Source: Pedobacter roseus | Lineage (GTDB): Bacteria > Bacteroidota > Bacteroidia > Sphingobacteriales > Sphingobacteriaceae | Assembly: GCF_014395225.1 (NCBI RefSeq) | Contig: NZ_CP060723.1 | Coordinates: forward strand, 3,410,001 to 3,474,000 | Direction of reading: 5' to 3' | Length of the DNA stretch: 64,000 nucleotides | Shown here: one piece after another, positions 43,409 through 51,497 of the stretch | Numbering within the stretch: the stretch's first letter is position 1 | How the letters are laid out: every line of letters starts with the position of its first letter | The notes under the pieces: model-generated | Seen by the model: only the letters and a program-made list of their open reading frames with translations | The model's database searches: none | Told to the model about the DNA's origin: nothing | Program-made: the position numbers and the translations under genes

Positions 43409-44488
43409 TTAAAGCTTTTCATTAACGTTAATACAGTTCAGATCTTCGAAAGCAGTAGTTAAACGCTTAACAAAAGTTTCTTCACCTTTACGTAACCATA
43501 CGCGTGGATCGTAGTATTTTTTGTTTGGTTTATCATCGCCATCAGGGTTACCGATCTGACCTTGAAGATAAGCCTCATTCTTTTTATAATATTCTAAAAT
43601 ACCTTCCCAAAATGCCCATTGCATGTCAGTATCAATATTCATTTTAATTGCACCGTAAGAAATTGCTTCCCTGATTTCTTCCTGAGAAGAACCAGAACCA
43701 CCGTGGAAAACGAAATTAATTGGTTTTTCAGCAGTTAAATTGAATTTTTCTTTGATGAAATCCTGAGAATTTTTCAAAATTACCGGTTGCAATTTTACGT
43801 TACCTGGTTTATAAACACCGTGTACGTTACCAAAAGCAGCAGCAACAGTAAAACGAGGAGAAACTTTGCTTAATTCTTCGTAAGCGTAAGCCACTTCGCT
43901 AGGCTGAGTATATAATTTAGAGCTGTCTACATCGCTATTGTCAACACCATCTTCTTCACCACCGGTAACACCAAGTTCGATTTCGATAGTCATGTTCATT
44001 TTAGCCATGCGTGCTAAGTATTTAGCAGAAATTTCCATGTTTTCTTCAATCGGCTCTTCCGATAAATCAAGCATGTGCGATGAAAACAAAGGTTTTCCGG
44101 TTTCAGCGAAGAATTTTTCACCGTGGTCTAAAAGTCCGTCAATCCAAGGCAATAATTTTTTAGCGGCGTGGTCGGTATGTAAAACCACGGCAACACCATA
44201 ATGCTCTGCCAATAAATGTACATGTTTAGCAGCCGATACAGCTCCTAAGATACATGCTTGCAATTTCTCATTATCTAACGATTTACCAGCATAAAACTGT
44301 GCACCTCCATTTGATAACTGAATCATAACAGGCGAATTTACTGCCTTTGCAGTTTCCAATACCGCGTTAACCGTATTGGTACCGGTTACGTTTACTGCTG
44401 GTAAAGCAAACTGATGTTTTTTAGCCTGCTCAAACAATTCTTGAACGGCATCTCCGTAAATTACGCCTTTGTAGCCTTTTAAACTCAT
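43409..44488 (-). CDS. fbaA: Class II fructose-bisphosphate aldolase
   Basis: A 359-residue zinc-dependent aldolase of glycolysis and gluconeogenesis, of the long (E. coli FbaA) type. The first zinc-site motif is VVLHTDHAAKKLLPWIDGLLD; MTIEIELGVTGGEEDGVDN follows, then FGNVHGVYKPGNVKL, and FVFHGGSGSSQEEIREAI with further His and phosphate-binding residues. The length matches FbaA (359). It is divergent from accD across a 300-bp AT-rich gap in which no certain promoter was found. Confidence 0.96.
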   Translation of the reverse strand: MSLKGYKGVIYGDAVQELFEQAKKHQFALPAVNVTGTNTVNAVLETAKAVNSPVMIQLSNGGAQFYAGKSLDNEKLQACILGAVSAAKHVHLLAEHYGVAVVLHTDHAAKKLLPWIDGLLDHGEKFFAETGKPLFSSHMLDLSEEPIEENMEISAKYLARMAKMNMTIEIELGVTGGEEDGVDNSDVDSSKLYTQPSEVAYAYEELSKVSPRFTVAAAFGNVHGVYKPGNVKLQPVILKNSQDFIKEKFNLTAEKPINFVFHGGSGSSQEEIREAISYGAIKMNIDTDMQWAFWEGILEYYKKNEAYLQGQIGNPDGDDKPNKKYYDPRVWLRKGEETFVKRLTTAFEDLNCINVNEKL

Positions 44489-44788
44489 TTCTTGTTAATT
44501 TTATTAAGTCCGAAGTTATAAAAAAAAATAACATTACAAGCTTTTGTAACAACAGAATTATTTGCCTAACAGCAAAATAAGGCCTATTTAGTGTAAAAAA
44601 CACATTATCCTTAGTGTAAAAAAGACACACTAGGAGAAATAATCAAATCACTATGATCAATTATCAAACCATAGTAAACGCCAGGCGAGATTGATAATTG
44701 CGATTTGATCATTGCTTATTAATGATTGTAATTCTTTATCTTAATTATATTTTTCGTTTCTTTGCAATCCAATTCTTTAAAAAATTAT

Positions 44789-45634
44789 ATGGCTTGGTTC
44801 AAAAGAGAGAATAAAGGTATCATTACCACAACTGAAGAGAAAAAAGAAGCACCAGATGGTTTGTGGAATAAATGTCCAAATTGTAAGAAACCGCTACATC
44901 AGGCAGAACTTCAGGAAAACAAATACGTTTGCCACTACTGCGATTACCACTTGAGAGTAGGCTCAAAAGAATATTTCGAGGTTTTATTTGATAATAACGA
45001 GTTTAAAGAGCTTTTCCCTAATTTAACATCAGGCGATCCCTTAAACTTTAACGATAACAAACCTTATACCGATAGAATTAAAGAAAGTCAGGCTAAAACA
45101 GGCTTAAAAGACGCTATCCGTGCAGGTATTGGTAAAATTGAAGGTCAGGATCTGGTTATTGCCTGTATGGATTTCGCTTTCATTGGCGGTTCTATGGGCT
45201 CGGTTGTGGGCGAAAAAATTGCACGTTCAATCGATTACAGCATCAAACATAAAGTTCCTTTCCTGATGATCTCAAAATCAGGTGGCGCAAGGATGATGGA
45301 AGCCGCATTTTCATTGATGCAAATGGCTAAAACATCGGCTAAACTGGCTTTATTAGCTCAGGCTAAAGTTCCATACATTTCTTTATTAACCGATCCAACT
45401 ACCGGTGGTGTAACCGCATCTTATGCCATGCTTGGCGATATCAATATTGCAGAACCAGGTGCATTGATCGGTTTTGCTGGTCCGAGGGTAATTAAAGAAA
45501 CCATTAAAAAAGATTTACCGAAAGGTTTCCAAACTTCAGAATTCGTCCTTGAACATGGTTTCCTTGATTTTATCGTTGATAGAAGAGCAATGAAAGCTAA
45601 ATTGGGTGCTTTTATCAAAATGATGAATAATTAA
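44789..45634 (+). CDS. accD: Acetyl-CoA carboxylase carboxyltransferase subunit beta
   Basis: A 281-residue AccD, the beta half of the carboxyltransferase that makes malonyl-CoA for fatty acid synthesis. The N-terminal zinc ribbon is CPNCKKPL...CHYCDYHL (four Cys, about 30-52). The crotonase-type core has [39 protein letters not shown], and [17 protein letters not shown]. The ATG at 44789 begins the family-typical MAWFKRE; the frame extends 9 codons further upstream without support. It is monocistronic. Confidence 0.96.
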   Translation: MAWFKRENKGIITTTEEKKEAPDGLWNKCPNCKKPLHQAELQENKYVCHYCDYHLRVGSKEYFEVLFDNNEFKELFPNLTSGDPLNFNDNKPYTDRIKESQAKTGLKDAIRAGIGKIEGQDLVIACMDFAFIGGSMGSVVGEKIARSIDYSIKHKVPFLMISKSGGARMMEAAFSLMQMAKTSAKLALLAQAKVPYISLLTDPTTGGVTASYAMLGDINIAEPGALIGFAGPRVIKETIKKDLPKGFQTSEFVLEHGFLDFIVDRRAMKAKLGAFIKMMNN

Positions 45635-45645
45635 ATTGGTTCAAT

Positions 45646-45890
45646 AGTTCATTAGGCATTGGTTCATTGGGCTGGATGCAAAAAAATGGATTCATAATAT
45701 TTAGAAAAGCAGGGCTTGGAGAACTTCGGTTATTTCAGTCCTGCTTTTCGTTTCAAGTCCTCGTTACACTACGGGCTTTTCACTGCAATCAGGTTTATAT
45801 TTTGCAGACCTGTAATTCTTTGGGATGGCAGTTCCTAGCGAGTGTTATAACCACCCCGTCCTGCGGGCAGTCCTCCAAAGGAGGGGAATA
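45646..45890. repeat. Cluster of dispersed repeat fragments after accD
   Basis: The gap between accD and the next gene is built of repeats. Bases 45646-45680 resemble the repeat bracketing the four-helix-bundle gene. GAAAAGCAGG (45704-45713) and CAGTCCTGCTTTTCG (45736-45750) are right- and left-end sequences of the element at 54885. Bases 45853-45890 carry a CCCCGTCC...CCTCCAAAGGAGGGGAA palindromic stretch. Open frames here are artefacts of the repeats. Confidence 0.55.
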
Positions 45891-45933
45891 TCACAACTTT
45901 TCGTATTTTTAGCTTAACCAAACTAAAAATCAG

Positions 45934-46398
45934 ATGAAAAAGCTATTTGTATTAATCTGTTTAATTACCACCACTATTTCTGTTCAGGCACAAGAGAAAA
46001 AGCCTAAGGCACCTTATGATGAGGTTTTGGCAAAAAAATTGGGCGCTGATAATTATGGAATGAAGATGTATGTGCTCGTGATCTTAAAATCAGGCTCAAA
46101 TACCACCGAAACAAAAGCCAAAACCGATAGTTTATTTGCCGGCCATATAGCCAACATGGGTAAAATGGTGGAGATGCAAAAACTCGTAGTTGCTGGTCCT
46201 ATGGGCAAAAACGATAAAAATTACCGTGGTATTTTCATTTTAAATACAAAATCGATCGAAGAAGCCAAACAGTTATTGGAAAGCGACCCGGCAATTAAGG
46301 CTAAATTATTAGAACCAGAATTATACAACTGGTACGGATCTGCTGCACTTTCGGAATATCTGTCATTTCATGATAAGATACAGAAGAGTAGTTTTTAG
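45934..46398 (+). CDS. Exported YciI-like protein
   Basis: A 154-residue protein with a clear signal peptide (MKKLFVLICLITTTISVQAQ, cut near residue 20). The mature part resembles YCII-related domains: MYVLVILKSGSN, then LFAGHIANMGKMVEMQKLVVAGPMG and FILNTKSIEEAKQLLESDPAIKA. YciI-like ferredoxin folds mostly occur in cytoplasmic proteins; exported ones are common in Bacteroidota but have no known function. It stands alone, followed by a hairpin at 46448-46471. Confidence 0.75.
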   Translation: MKKLFVLICLITTTISVQAQEKKPKAPYDEVLAKKLGADNYGMKMYVLVILKSGSNTTETKAKTDSLFAGHIANMGKMVEMQKLVVAGPMGKNDKNYRGIFILNTKSIEEAKQLLESDPAIKAKLLEPELYNWYGSAALSEYLSFHDKIQKSSF

Positions 46399-46447
46399 GT
46401 TTGTTTAGCCACGAATGCACAGAAAACACGGAAAAGTTATGATAGTG

Positions 46448-46545
46448 AGGTCAGATGTTACCATCTGACCTTTTAGCTTTGTTAACCATTTAAGATTCAG
46501 CTATTGTCAGTTGGTAACAACTGACACCACAATGGGCTGGTGTCA
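46448..46545 (+). terminator. Terminator-like hairpin followed by two competing hairpins
   Basis: AGGTCAGATG (46448-46457) pairs with CATCTGACCT (46462-46471), followed by TTTT: a plausible terminator for the YciI-like gene. Next, TGTCAGTTG pairs with CAACTGACA (46505-46526). The right arm of that hairpin overlaps TGACACC (46522-46528), which can instead pair with GGTGTCA (46539-46545), so the last two are mutually exclusive. Confidence 0.6.
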
Positions 46546-46633
46546 CCTATTCTTGCAACATTTCCATTAACATACCCCAATCCTACCCCTCATTTCATAA
46601 ATTAGCGCATCAAATAATCAACCCTAACTAATT

Positions 46634-48181
46634 ATGAATAAAAAACTACTATTTTCTGCGCTATTCCTGTGCGCTTCGGCCAGTGCTTTTGCGCAAGACA
46701 GGAAAGTAATCGACAATATTGTTAAAGAAGTAAACGAAAACTCTCAATTGGAGAAACTTGCGCACGAATTGCTTGATGTTGTTGGACCGCGTTTGGTTGG
46801 CTCGCCACAAATGAAACAGGCTAACGATTGGGCAGTAAAAAAATACAGCGACTGGGGCATTTCTGCCAAAAATGAAAAATGGGGTGAATGGGCAGGTTGG
46901 GAAAGAGGCATTACCCATATCGATTTAATTAGTCCGCGGGTAAGAACATTAGAAGGCACACAATTGGCCTGGAGTCCGTCAACCAATGGCAAAGCCATTA
47001 ATGCAGAGGCGATTATCTTACCAGAAATTACCGATTCGGTATCTTTCCAGAAATGGTTACCCAACGTAAAAGGTAAAATTGTTTTAATTTCCATGAACCA
47101 GCTTTCTGGCCGGCCAGAAAAAAACTGGGAAGAATTTGCCACAAAAGATCTTTTCGAAAAGTTTAAAAAAGAAAAAGCCGAAGCAGCAAAAACATGGGCA
47201 GCCAGTCTGGCCAAAACGGGTTTAACCGCTAAAACACTTCCTGTAGCTTTAGAAAATGCAGGTGCCGTGGCTGTAGTAATCAATAACTGGTCGCAGGGTT
47301 TTGGTGTAGATAAAATTTTTGGTGCAAATACCACAAAAGTGCCGACTTTGGATTTATCAGTTGAAGATTATGGACTGGTTTACCGTTTGGCTTTAAATGG
47401 CGACAAACCAAAGTTAAAAATAGAGGCAGATTCTAAAAAATTAGGTGCTGTACCAACTTTTAATACCATCGCTGAAATTAAAGGCACACAAAAACCAAAC
47501 GAATATGTAATGCTCTCGGCACATTTCGATTCGTGGGATGGCGCAAGTGGTGCTACCGATAATGGTTCGGGAACCATTTTGATGATGGAAGCCATGCGCA
47601 TTTTAAAGAAAATTTATCCTAATCCAAAACGTACCATCTTAGTGGGGCATTGGGGAAGTGAAGAGCAGGGTTTAAATGGTTCGCGGGCATTTGTAGAAGA
47701 TCATCCGGAGATTGTTGGTAATCTTCAGGCTTTGTTTAACCAGGATAACGGAACAGGCCGTGTGGTTAACATTGGCGGACAGGGTTTTGCTAAATCAAAA
47801 GACTACATCACCCGTTGGCTGGCTGCAGTTCCTGATACCATTAAAAATCAGATTAAAACCAGTTTCCCTGGAACACCGGGCGCAGGCGGATCAGATTTCG
47901 CGTCGTTTGTAGCTGCCGGGGCATTAGGTTATTCTTTAAGCTCTACAAGTTGGGATTACGGCACATACACCTGGCATACCAACCGCGATAGTTATGATAA
48001 ACTGGTTTTCGACGAAATCAGAAGCAATGTGATTTTAGCTGCTATTATGGTTTATATGGCATCAGAAGATCCTGAAAAAACCTCAACCGAAAAAGCAAAA
48101 GATTTACCAGTTAACGAGCGTACCGGAAAACCATCAACCTGGCCGGTACAAACGAAATCGAACAGAAAAGGTGGGTTGTAG
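46634..48181 (+). CDS. M28 family metallopeptidase (carboxypeptidase Q-like)
   Basis: A 515-residue exported zinc exopeptidase with a signal peptide (to about residue 20, ASAFAQ). A PA-like insert (about 120-260) precedes the catalytic core. Di-zinc ligands and catalytic residues: LSAHFDSWDGASGATDNGSGT, HWGSEEQGLNGS with the Glu pair, NQDNGTGR, and a final His in YTWHTNRDSYDKL. GTPGAGGSDFASF is the substrate-side loop. It resembles plasma glutamate carboxypeptidase (carboxypeptidase Q) in domain order and length. It probably acts on peptides in the periplasm. A strong terminator follows. Confidence 0.9.
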   Translation: MNKKLLFSALFLCASASAFAQDRKVIDNIVKEVNENSQLEKLAHELLDVVGPRLVGSPQMKQANDWAVKKYSDWGISAKNEKWGEWAGWERGITHIDLISPRVRTLEGTQLAWSPSTNGKAINAEAIILPEITDSVSFQKWLPNVKGKIVLISMNQLSGRPEKNWEEFATKDLFEKFKKEKAEAAKTWAASLAKTGLTAKTLPVALENAGAVAVVINNWSQGFGVDKIFGANTTKVPTLDLSVEDYGLVYRLALNGDKPKLKIEADSKKLGAVPTFNTIAEIKGTQKPNEYVMLSAHFDSWDGASGATDNGSGTILMMEAMRILKKIYPNPKRTILVGHWGSEEQGLNGSRAFVEDHPEIVGNLQALFNQDNGTGRVVNIGGQGFAKSKDYITRWLAAVPDTIKNQIKTSFPGTPGAGGSDFASFVAAGALGYSLSSTSWDYGTYTWHTNRDSYDKLVFDEIRSNVILAAIMVYMASEDPEKTSTEKAKDLPVNERTGKPSTWPVQTKSNRKGGL

Positions 48182-48204
48182 ATAAACGATTTGGATTATT
48201 TTAT

Positions 48205-48236
48205 AAAAGAGCATTTGGAAACAGATGCTCTTTTTT
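48205..48236 (+). terminator. Terminator after the M28 peptidase gene
   Basis: AAAAGAGCAT (48205-48214) pairs with ATGCTCTTTT (48225-48234) around a 10-nt loop and continues into a T-run. It isolates the following AAA-PIN pair from upstream transcription. Confidence 0.85.
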
Positions 48237-48335
48237 AATACTTAATTTTAAGTATATTCAATTACCAATAGAAAGTATATCTTAGCTAAGTCTTTAGTTT
48301 AAACTTTTTATGATAAGAAAAACAAAATAATCAGC

Positions 48336-49715
48336 ATGGATAAGCACTTAAACCATATTGAAGTTAGATGGAAAAATTTTAAGGGTTTTAAAGATACCGG
48401 ATGGGTAAAAATTAAGCCTATCACCATTGTCTTAGGCTCAAATAACTCAGGAAAAACAAGTTTTTTGGCCCCATTTTTATTAATGAATCAAACAATTAAT
48501 TCTAGAGATAGATTTTCACCACTTATTCTGAAAGGAGATATTTATGATGGCGGAAACTTTCAAGAAATAGTAAAAGATTATGATGTAAGTAAAGATATTT
48601 ATTTTGGATATAGATATCATATACATGAAACTGATCAAAAATTAGAAGAAATCGGTTCATATCCACCTGGAGCATTTGAAGTTTCTTTCAAGGTAGATGA
48701 CAAAAATAGTGAGATAAAACTTAAAGAAAAAACCATATATGATATACATTTAAGAAAGTTTTTAAGCTTAACTAGTACTGCTAAAAACAAATATAAATAT
48801 TCAGGTATTGGCAGTGAGAGTCTAACTGAATTTGAAAAAGAATCCATTACTAATAGTGAGCCCACAAATTTTTTATTCTCTCCTAATACTGTATTAACTG
48901 ATTTAGAGACAGCAACAGAAGATCATGAGGAAAATGTTAAAAAAAGAAAGAAAAGAAAAAATGAAAGATTTTCAAAAGGCTTCTCTCAATTTCTTTCGGC
49001 AATATCATTCAATAATTCTAGAGCTAAAAGGTATTTAGGAGATTTAAGTTTCATTGGTCCAATTCGGGAAAATCCACATCGGATTTACGAAATAACTAAT
49101 GAAACCTATAACACAGTTGGACCTAAAGGAGAAAATATGCCTAATCTTGTAAAAAAGATTGGTGATAACGACAAAGAACTTAATTCATGGGTTAAGAGGT
49201 TTGGTTTCGGAGATAAATTGGAATTAAAACATCACTACAGTAACACTTATTCATTAAGATTCTTAAATAATGAATCTGATTTCTACACAAGTATTGCGAA
49301 TGCAGGATTTGGCGCATCACAGGTATTGCCATTGCTAGTACAAGCTCTTGTATCACCTAAGAGAAGCATAACAATAGCAGAACAGCCGGAGATCCATCTA
49401 AACCCAAAAATCCAGTGCGTCCTCGCTGAATTATTCGTTTCAATGGCAAAAAAAGGTCAAACTGTTATAGTTGAAACTCATAGTGAGCATCTATTATTGA
49501 GACTAAGAAGATTAATAGCTGAAGATAAAATGAATTCTGAAGATGTTGCTATATACTTTGTAGAAAAAGAAGGTAATGAGTCTAAAATAAGAGAAATTAA
49601 ACTCCAAGAAAATGGGCACATAAACCCGATTGACTGGCCAAAAGATTTTTTAGCAGAAACATTAAAAGAATCAATTGCCCTTGCTACAGAACAGTCTAAA
49701 AGGAGAAAAAAATGA
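48336..49715 (+). CDS. AAA family ATPase (DUF3696-like, ABC/OLD type)
   Basis: A 459-residue SMC/OLD-type ATPase. The N-terminal strand IEVRWKNFKGFKD leads into Walker A GSNNSGKT (34-41). NAGFGASQVLPLLVQAL (about 320-336) is the ABC-like signature of the DUF3696 group, TIAEQPEIHLNP (about 345-356) is Walker B with the catalytic Glu, and ETHSEHLLLRLRRLI is the H-loop. The middle (about 60-230) is a poorly conserved, lysine-rich insert. There is no TOPRIM domain, unlike OLD nucleases. It overlaps the PIN-like gene by 4 bp. The pair resembles sensor-effector defence cassettes. A- and T-ending codons are more dominant than in neighbours, which suggests transfer. Confidence 0.85.
   Translation: MDKHLNHIEVRWKNFKGFKDTGWVKIKPITIVLGSNNSGKTSFLAPFLLMNQTINSRDRFSPLILKGDIYDGGNFQEIVKDYDVSKDIYFGYRYHIHETDQKLEEIGSYPPGAFEVSFKVDDKNSEIKLKEKTIYDIHLRKFLSLTSTAKNKYKYSGIGSESLTEFEKESITNSEPTNFLFSPNTVLTDLETATEDHEENVKKRKKRKNERFSKGFSQFLSAISFNNSRAKRYLGDLSFIGPIRENPHRIYEITNETYNTVGPKGENMPNLVKKIGDNDKELNSWVKRFGFGDKLELKHHYSNTYSLRFLNNESDFYTSIANAGFGASQVLPLLVQALVSPKRSITIAEQPEIHLNPKIQCVLAELFVSMAKKGQTVIVETHSEHLLLRLRRLIAEDKMNSEDVAIYFVEKEGNESKIREIKLQENGHINPIDWPKDFLAETLKESIALATEQSKRRKK
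49701..49705 (+). promoter_or_regulatory. Strong Shine-Dalgarno site of the PIN-like gene
   Basis: AGGAG lies 6 nt before the ATG at 49712, inside the end of the ATPase gene. Most genes in the window lack such a site, so this one supports both the start codon and re-initiation coupled to the ATPase. Confidence 0.6.
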
Positions 49716-50182
49716 TAGATATTGTTCTAGATACATGCACTTTAGTCCATGCTAACAATTCTGATTCAGATTATCAGGAGCATTCTATTAGTTTAATAAA
49801 TAAACTTTTAGAAAACTCAACTTTAGTTACGGTTGATGAAGGATTTAGCTTAGATGAATCGAACCATTCCAGCTATATAGCTCTGGAATATTTAAAGCAC
49901 CTTACTCCAGGGATGTTAGGCCATAGCCTTTTATCTTTTTTAGCTTCTAACGAAAGATTCAGTTTTATTTCAAATAAAGTTCCAAAATCCACAAAGAATT
50001 ATATCGAACAAAAGATACGTAATAAAAAAGATAGAATGTTCTTGCGAGTAGCTTATAATTCTCAAGAGAAAACCCTTGCTTCTCATGACTACACTGATTA
50101 TCAGAAAAACAAAAGAAAAACAATAAAGAAAGATATTGATGTTTTAATAGTTGATGCTGAGGATGTAAACGAAAGCTTATAG
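49712..50182 (+). CDS. PIN-like domain protein, partner of the ATPase
   Basis: A 156-residue protein not clearly in a named family, but with a PIN-like layout. The first strand IDIVLDTCTLVHANN carries Asp 7. A Glu/Asp-rich stretch follows (VDEGFSLDES, about 41-50). Then DRMFLRVAYNS (Asp 107) and a strand with SHDYTDY (Asp 126, Asp 129) match the third and fourth acidic positions of PIN nucleases. The acidic set supports a metal-dependent RNase. It is translationally coupled to the ATPase, so the ATPase probably controls its activity. No small antitoxin is present. Confidence 0.7.
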   Translation: MIDIVLDTCTLVHANNSDSDYQEHSISLINKLLENSTLVTVDEGFSLDESNHSSYIALEYLKHLTPGMLGHSLLSFLASNERFSFISNKVPKSTKNYIEQKIRNKKDRMFLRVAYNSQEKTLASHDYTDYQKNKRKTIKKDIDVLIVDAEDVNESL

Positions 50183-50396
50183 TTTCTATAATACTTATGT
50201 ATTCGACAGTTCTCAATCTAATAGAGCTTTTTTTCTTTTTTTTTGCGAGAAGGTTAAACTAATATTGTAAAAAATTATAGGGATAGCTTTCGAGCCGAAG
50301 AACCACTACAATTGTTTTTTAAATACCTTTAGATTATTATCTACCTTAATGAGGAATTAGGCTAGATATGACAACTTTGTGCGCGAATTCCCAATC

Positions 50397-51401
50397 TTAC
50401 TCCTCTTTCTTCTGAAACTTATAAAACAAATACCCTAAAAAAGGCAAAATCAGCACACTCCCCAATAAAAGGGCTAAACCCAAACTGTAAATGGTCTTCT
50501 CTGGTCCAGCGGTTTCTAACAGCGAAATTGCATTTCCGCTTTTTAAGCGGATAAAATTTGGAAAGTGGGCATAACTAATCGCCAGAAGGATCATCGTTAC
50601 CTGGAAGCCCGCTAAAATGCGTAAAACCTTGGTTTTGCCTTTAATTAACAGGTACCATAACAAAACAAGAGATAAACTGGCCAGAACAATGGCCGATAAA
50701 CCTACATTACTTTTAAAAACCCAATCGATCAATGGAATTTTGTCACGCTGTGCGGCAATAAATACCATGGCACCAAAAACTACCGCTGCGATATTCATAA
50801 ATTCGGCCTTTTTAATGAAACGGCGTTTATCATGGTATTCATTGGTTTCGCCAATAAGATAAATAGCCGCAAGAAAACCGCAAAGTGCTACTGTAAAGAA
50901 GCCCACAGCGATTGAAAACCAGTTTAACCAGCCCGATATATAAGCAGTATAGAAATCAGTCGCTTGTATGTCGATATGGCCCGAAATCAGGCTTCCGGCA
51001 ATGATGCCTAAGAATAAAGCGGTCACAAAACTCGAATACCTGAAAATGCGGTTGTACAGCCACTGCATATCATCTTTAACGGCATCATAATGGCGGAATA
51101 CAAAAGCCGTACCACGGGCAATAATACCGATGAGCATAATGGCCAATGGAATATGCAGGTAAACGGACATGGTGGTATAAATATGCGGAAAACCCACAAA
51201 AAGGATCACAATAGCAATAATCAGCCACATGTGGTTGGCCTCCCAAACCGGACCGATGGCCTGATACATGGTTTTTCGGGTTCTGCTCCTGTTTTTTGTT
51301 GAAGTAAACAGTTCTATAATTCCTGCGCCAAAATCGGCCCCACCCAATAAAAAGTAGAGCAGAATGGCCATGCATAAAAATGTAATTACAACGTATTCCA
51401 T
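50397..51401 (-). CDS. cydB: Cytochrome bd oxidase subunit II
   Basis: A 334-residue membrane protein with eight or nine transmembrane helices, the second subunit of the high-affinity cytochrome bd quinol oxidase. LLGGADFGAGIIELFT and YQAIGPVWEANHMWLIIAIVILFVGFPHIY are the standard N-terminal signatures. It follows cydA by 96 bp on the same strand. That gap is filled by a dispersed inverted repeat. No cydX was recognised. The complex allows respiration at low oxygen. Confidence 0.94.
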   Translation of the reverse strand: MEYVVITFLCMAILLYFLLGGADFGAGIIELFTSTKNRSRTRKTMYQAIGPVWEANHMWLIIAIVILFVGFPHIYTTMSVYLHIPLAIMLIGIIARGTAFVFRHYDAVKDDMQWLYNRIFRYSSFVTALFLGIIAGSLISGHIDIQATDFYTAYISGWLNWFSIAVGFFTVALCGFLAAIYLIGETNEYHDKRRFIKKAEFMNIAAVVFGAMVFIAAQRDKIPLIDWVFKSNVGLSAIVLASLSLVLLWYLLIKGKTKVLRILAGFQVTMILLAISYAHFPNFIRLKSGNAISLLETAGPEKTIYSLGLALLLGSVLILPFLGYLFYKFQKKEE

Positions 51402-51414
51402 AGTCTATATTTTT

Positions 51415-51497
51415 GCCACAGATTTGCACAAATCTTGAATTGTTCTACCACAGCCACTAAATTTTTATCCGTGTTCATCCTTTTTATCTGTGGTTAA
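51415..51497. repeat. Dispersed inverted repeat between cydA and cydB
   Basis: GCCACAGATTTGCACA (51415-51430) faces ATCTGTGGTTAAT (51486-51498). This is the same family as 52973-53054. It occupies practically the whole space between the two cyd genes and may attenuate cydB transcription. Confidence 0.6.

Noticed and set aside
45667..45912. An 81-codon open frame after accD
   Set aside because: The region is a patchwork of repeat fragments seen elsewhere in the window. No domain pattern is visible.
48336..49715. OLD-family nuclease
   Set aside because: The ATPase core resembles OLD proteins, but the chain ends about 80 residues after the H-loop and has no TOPRIM domain.
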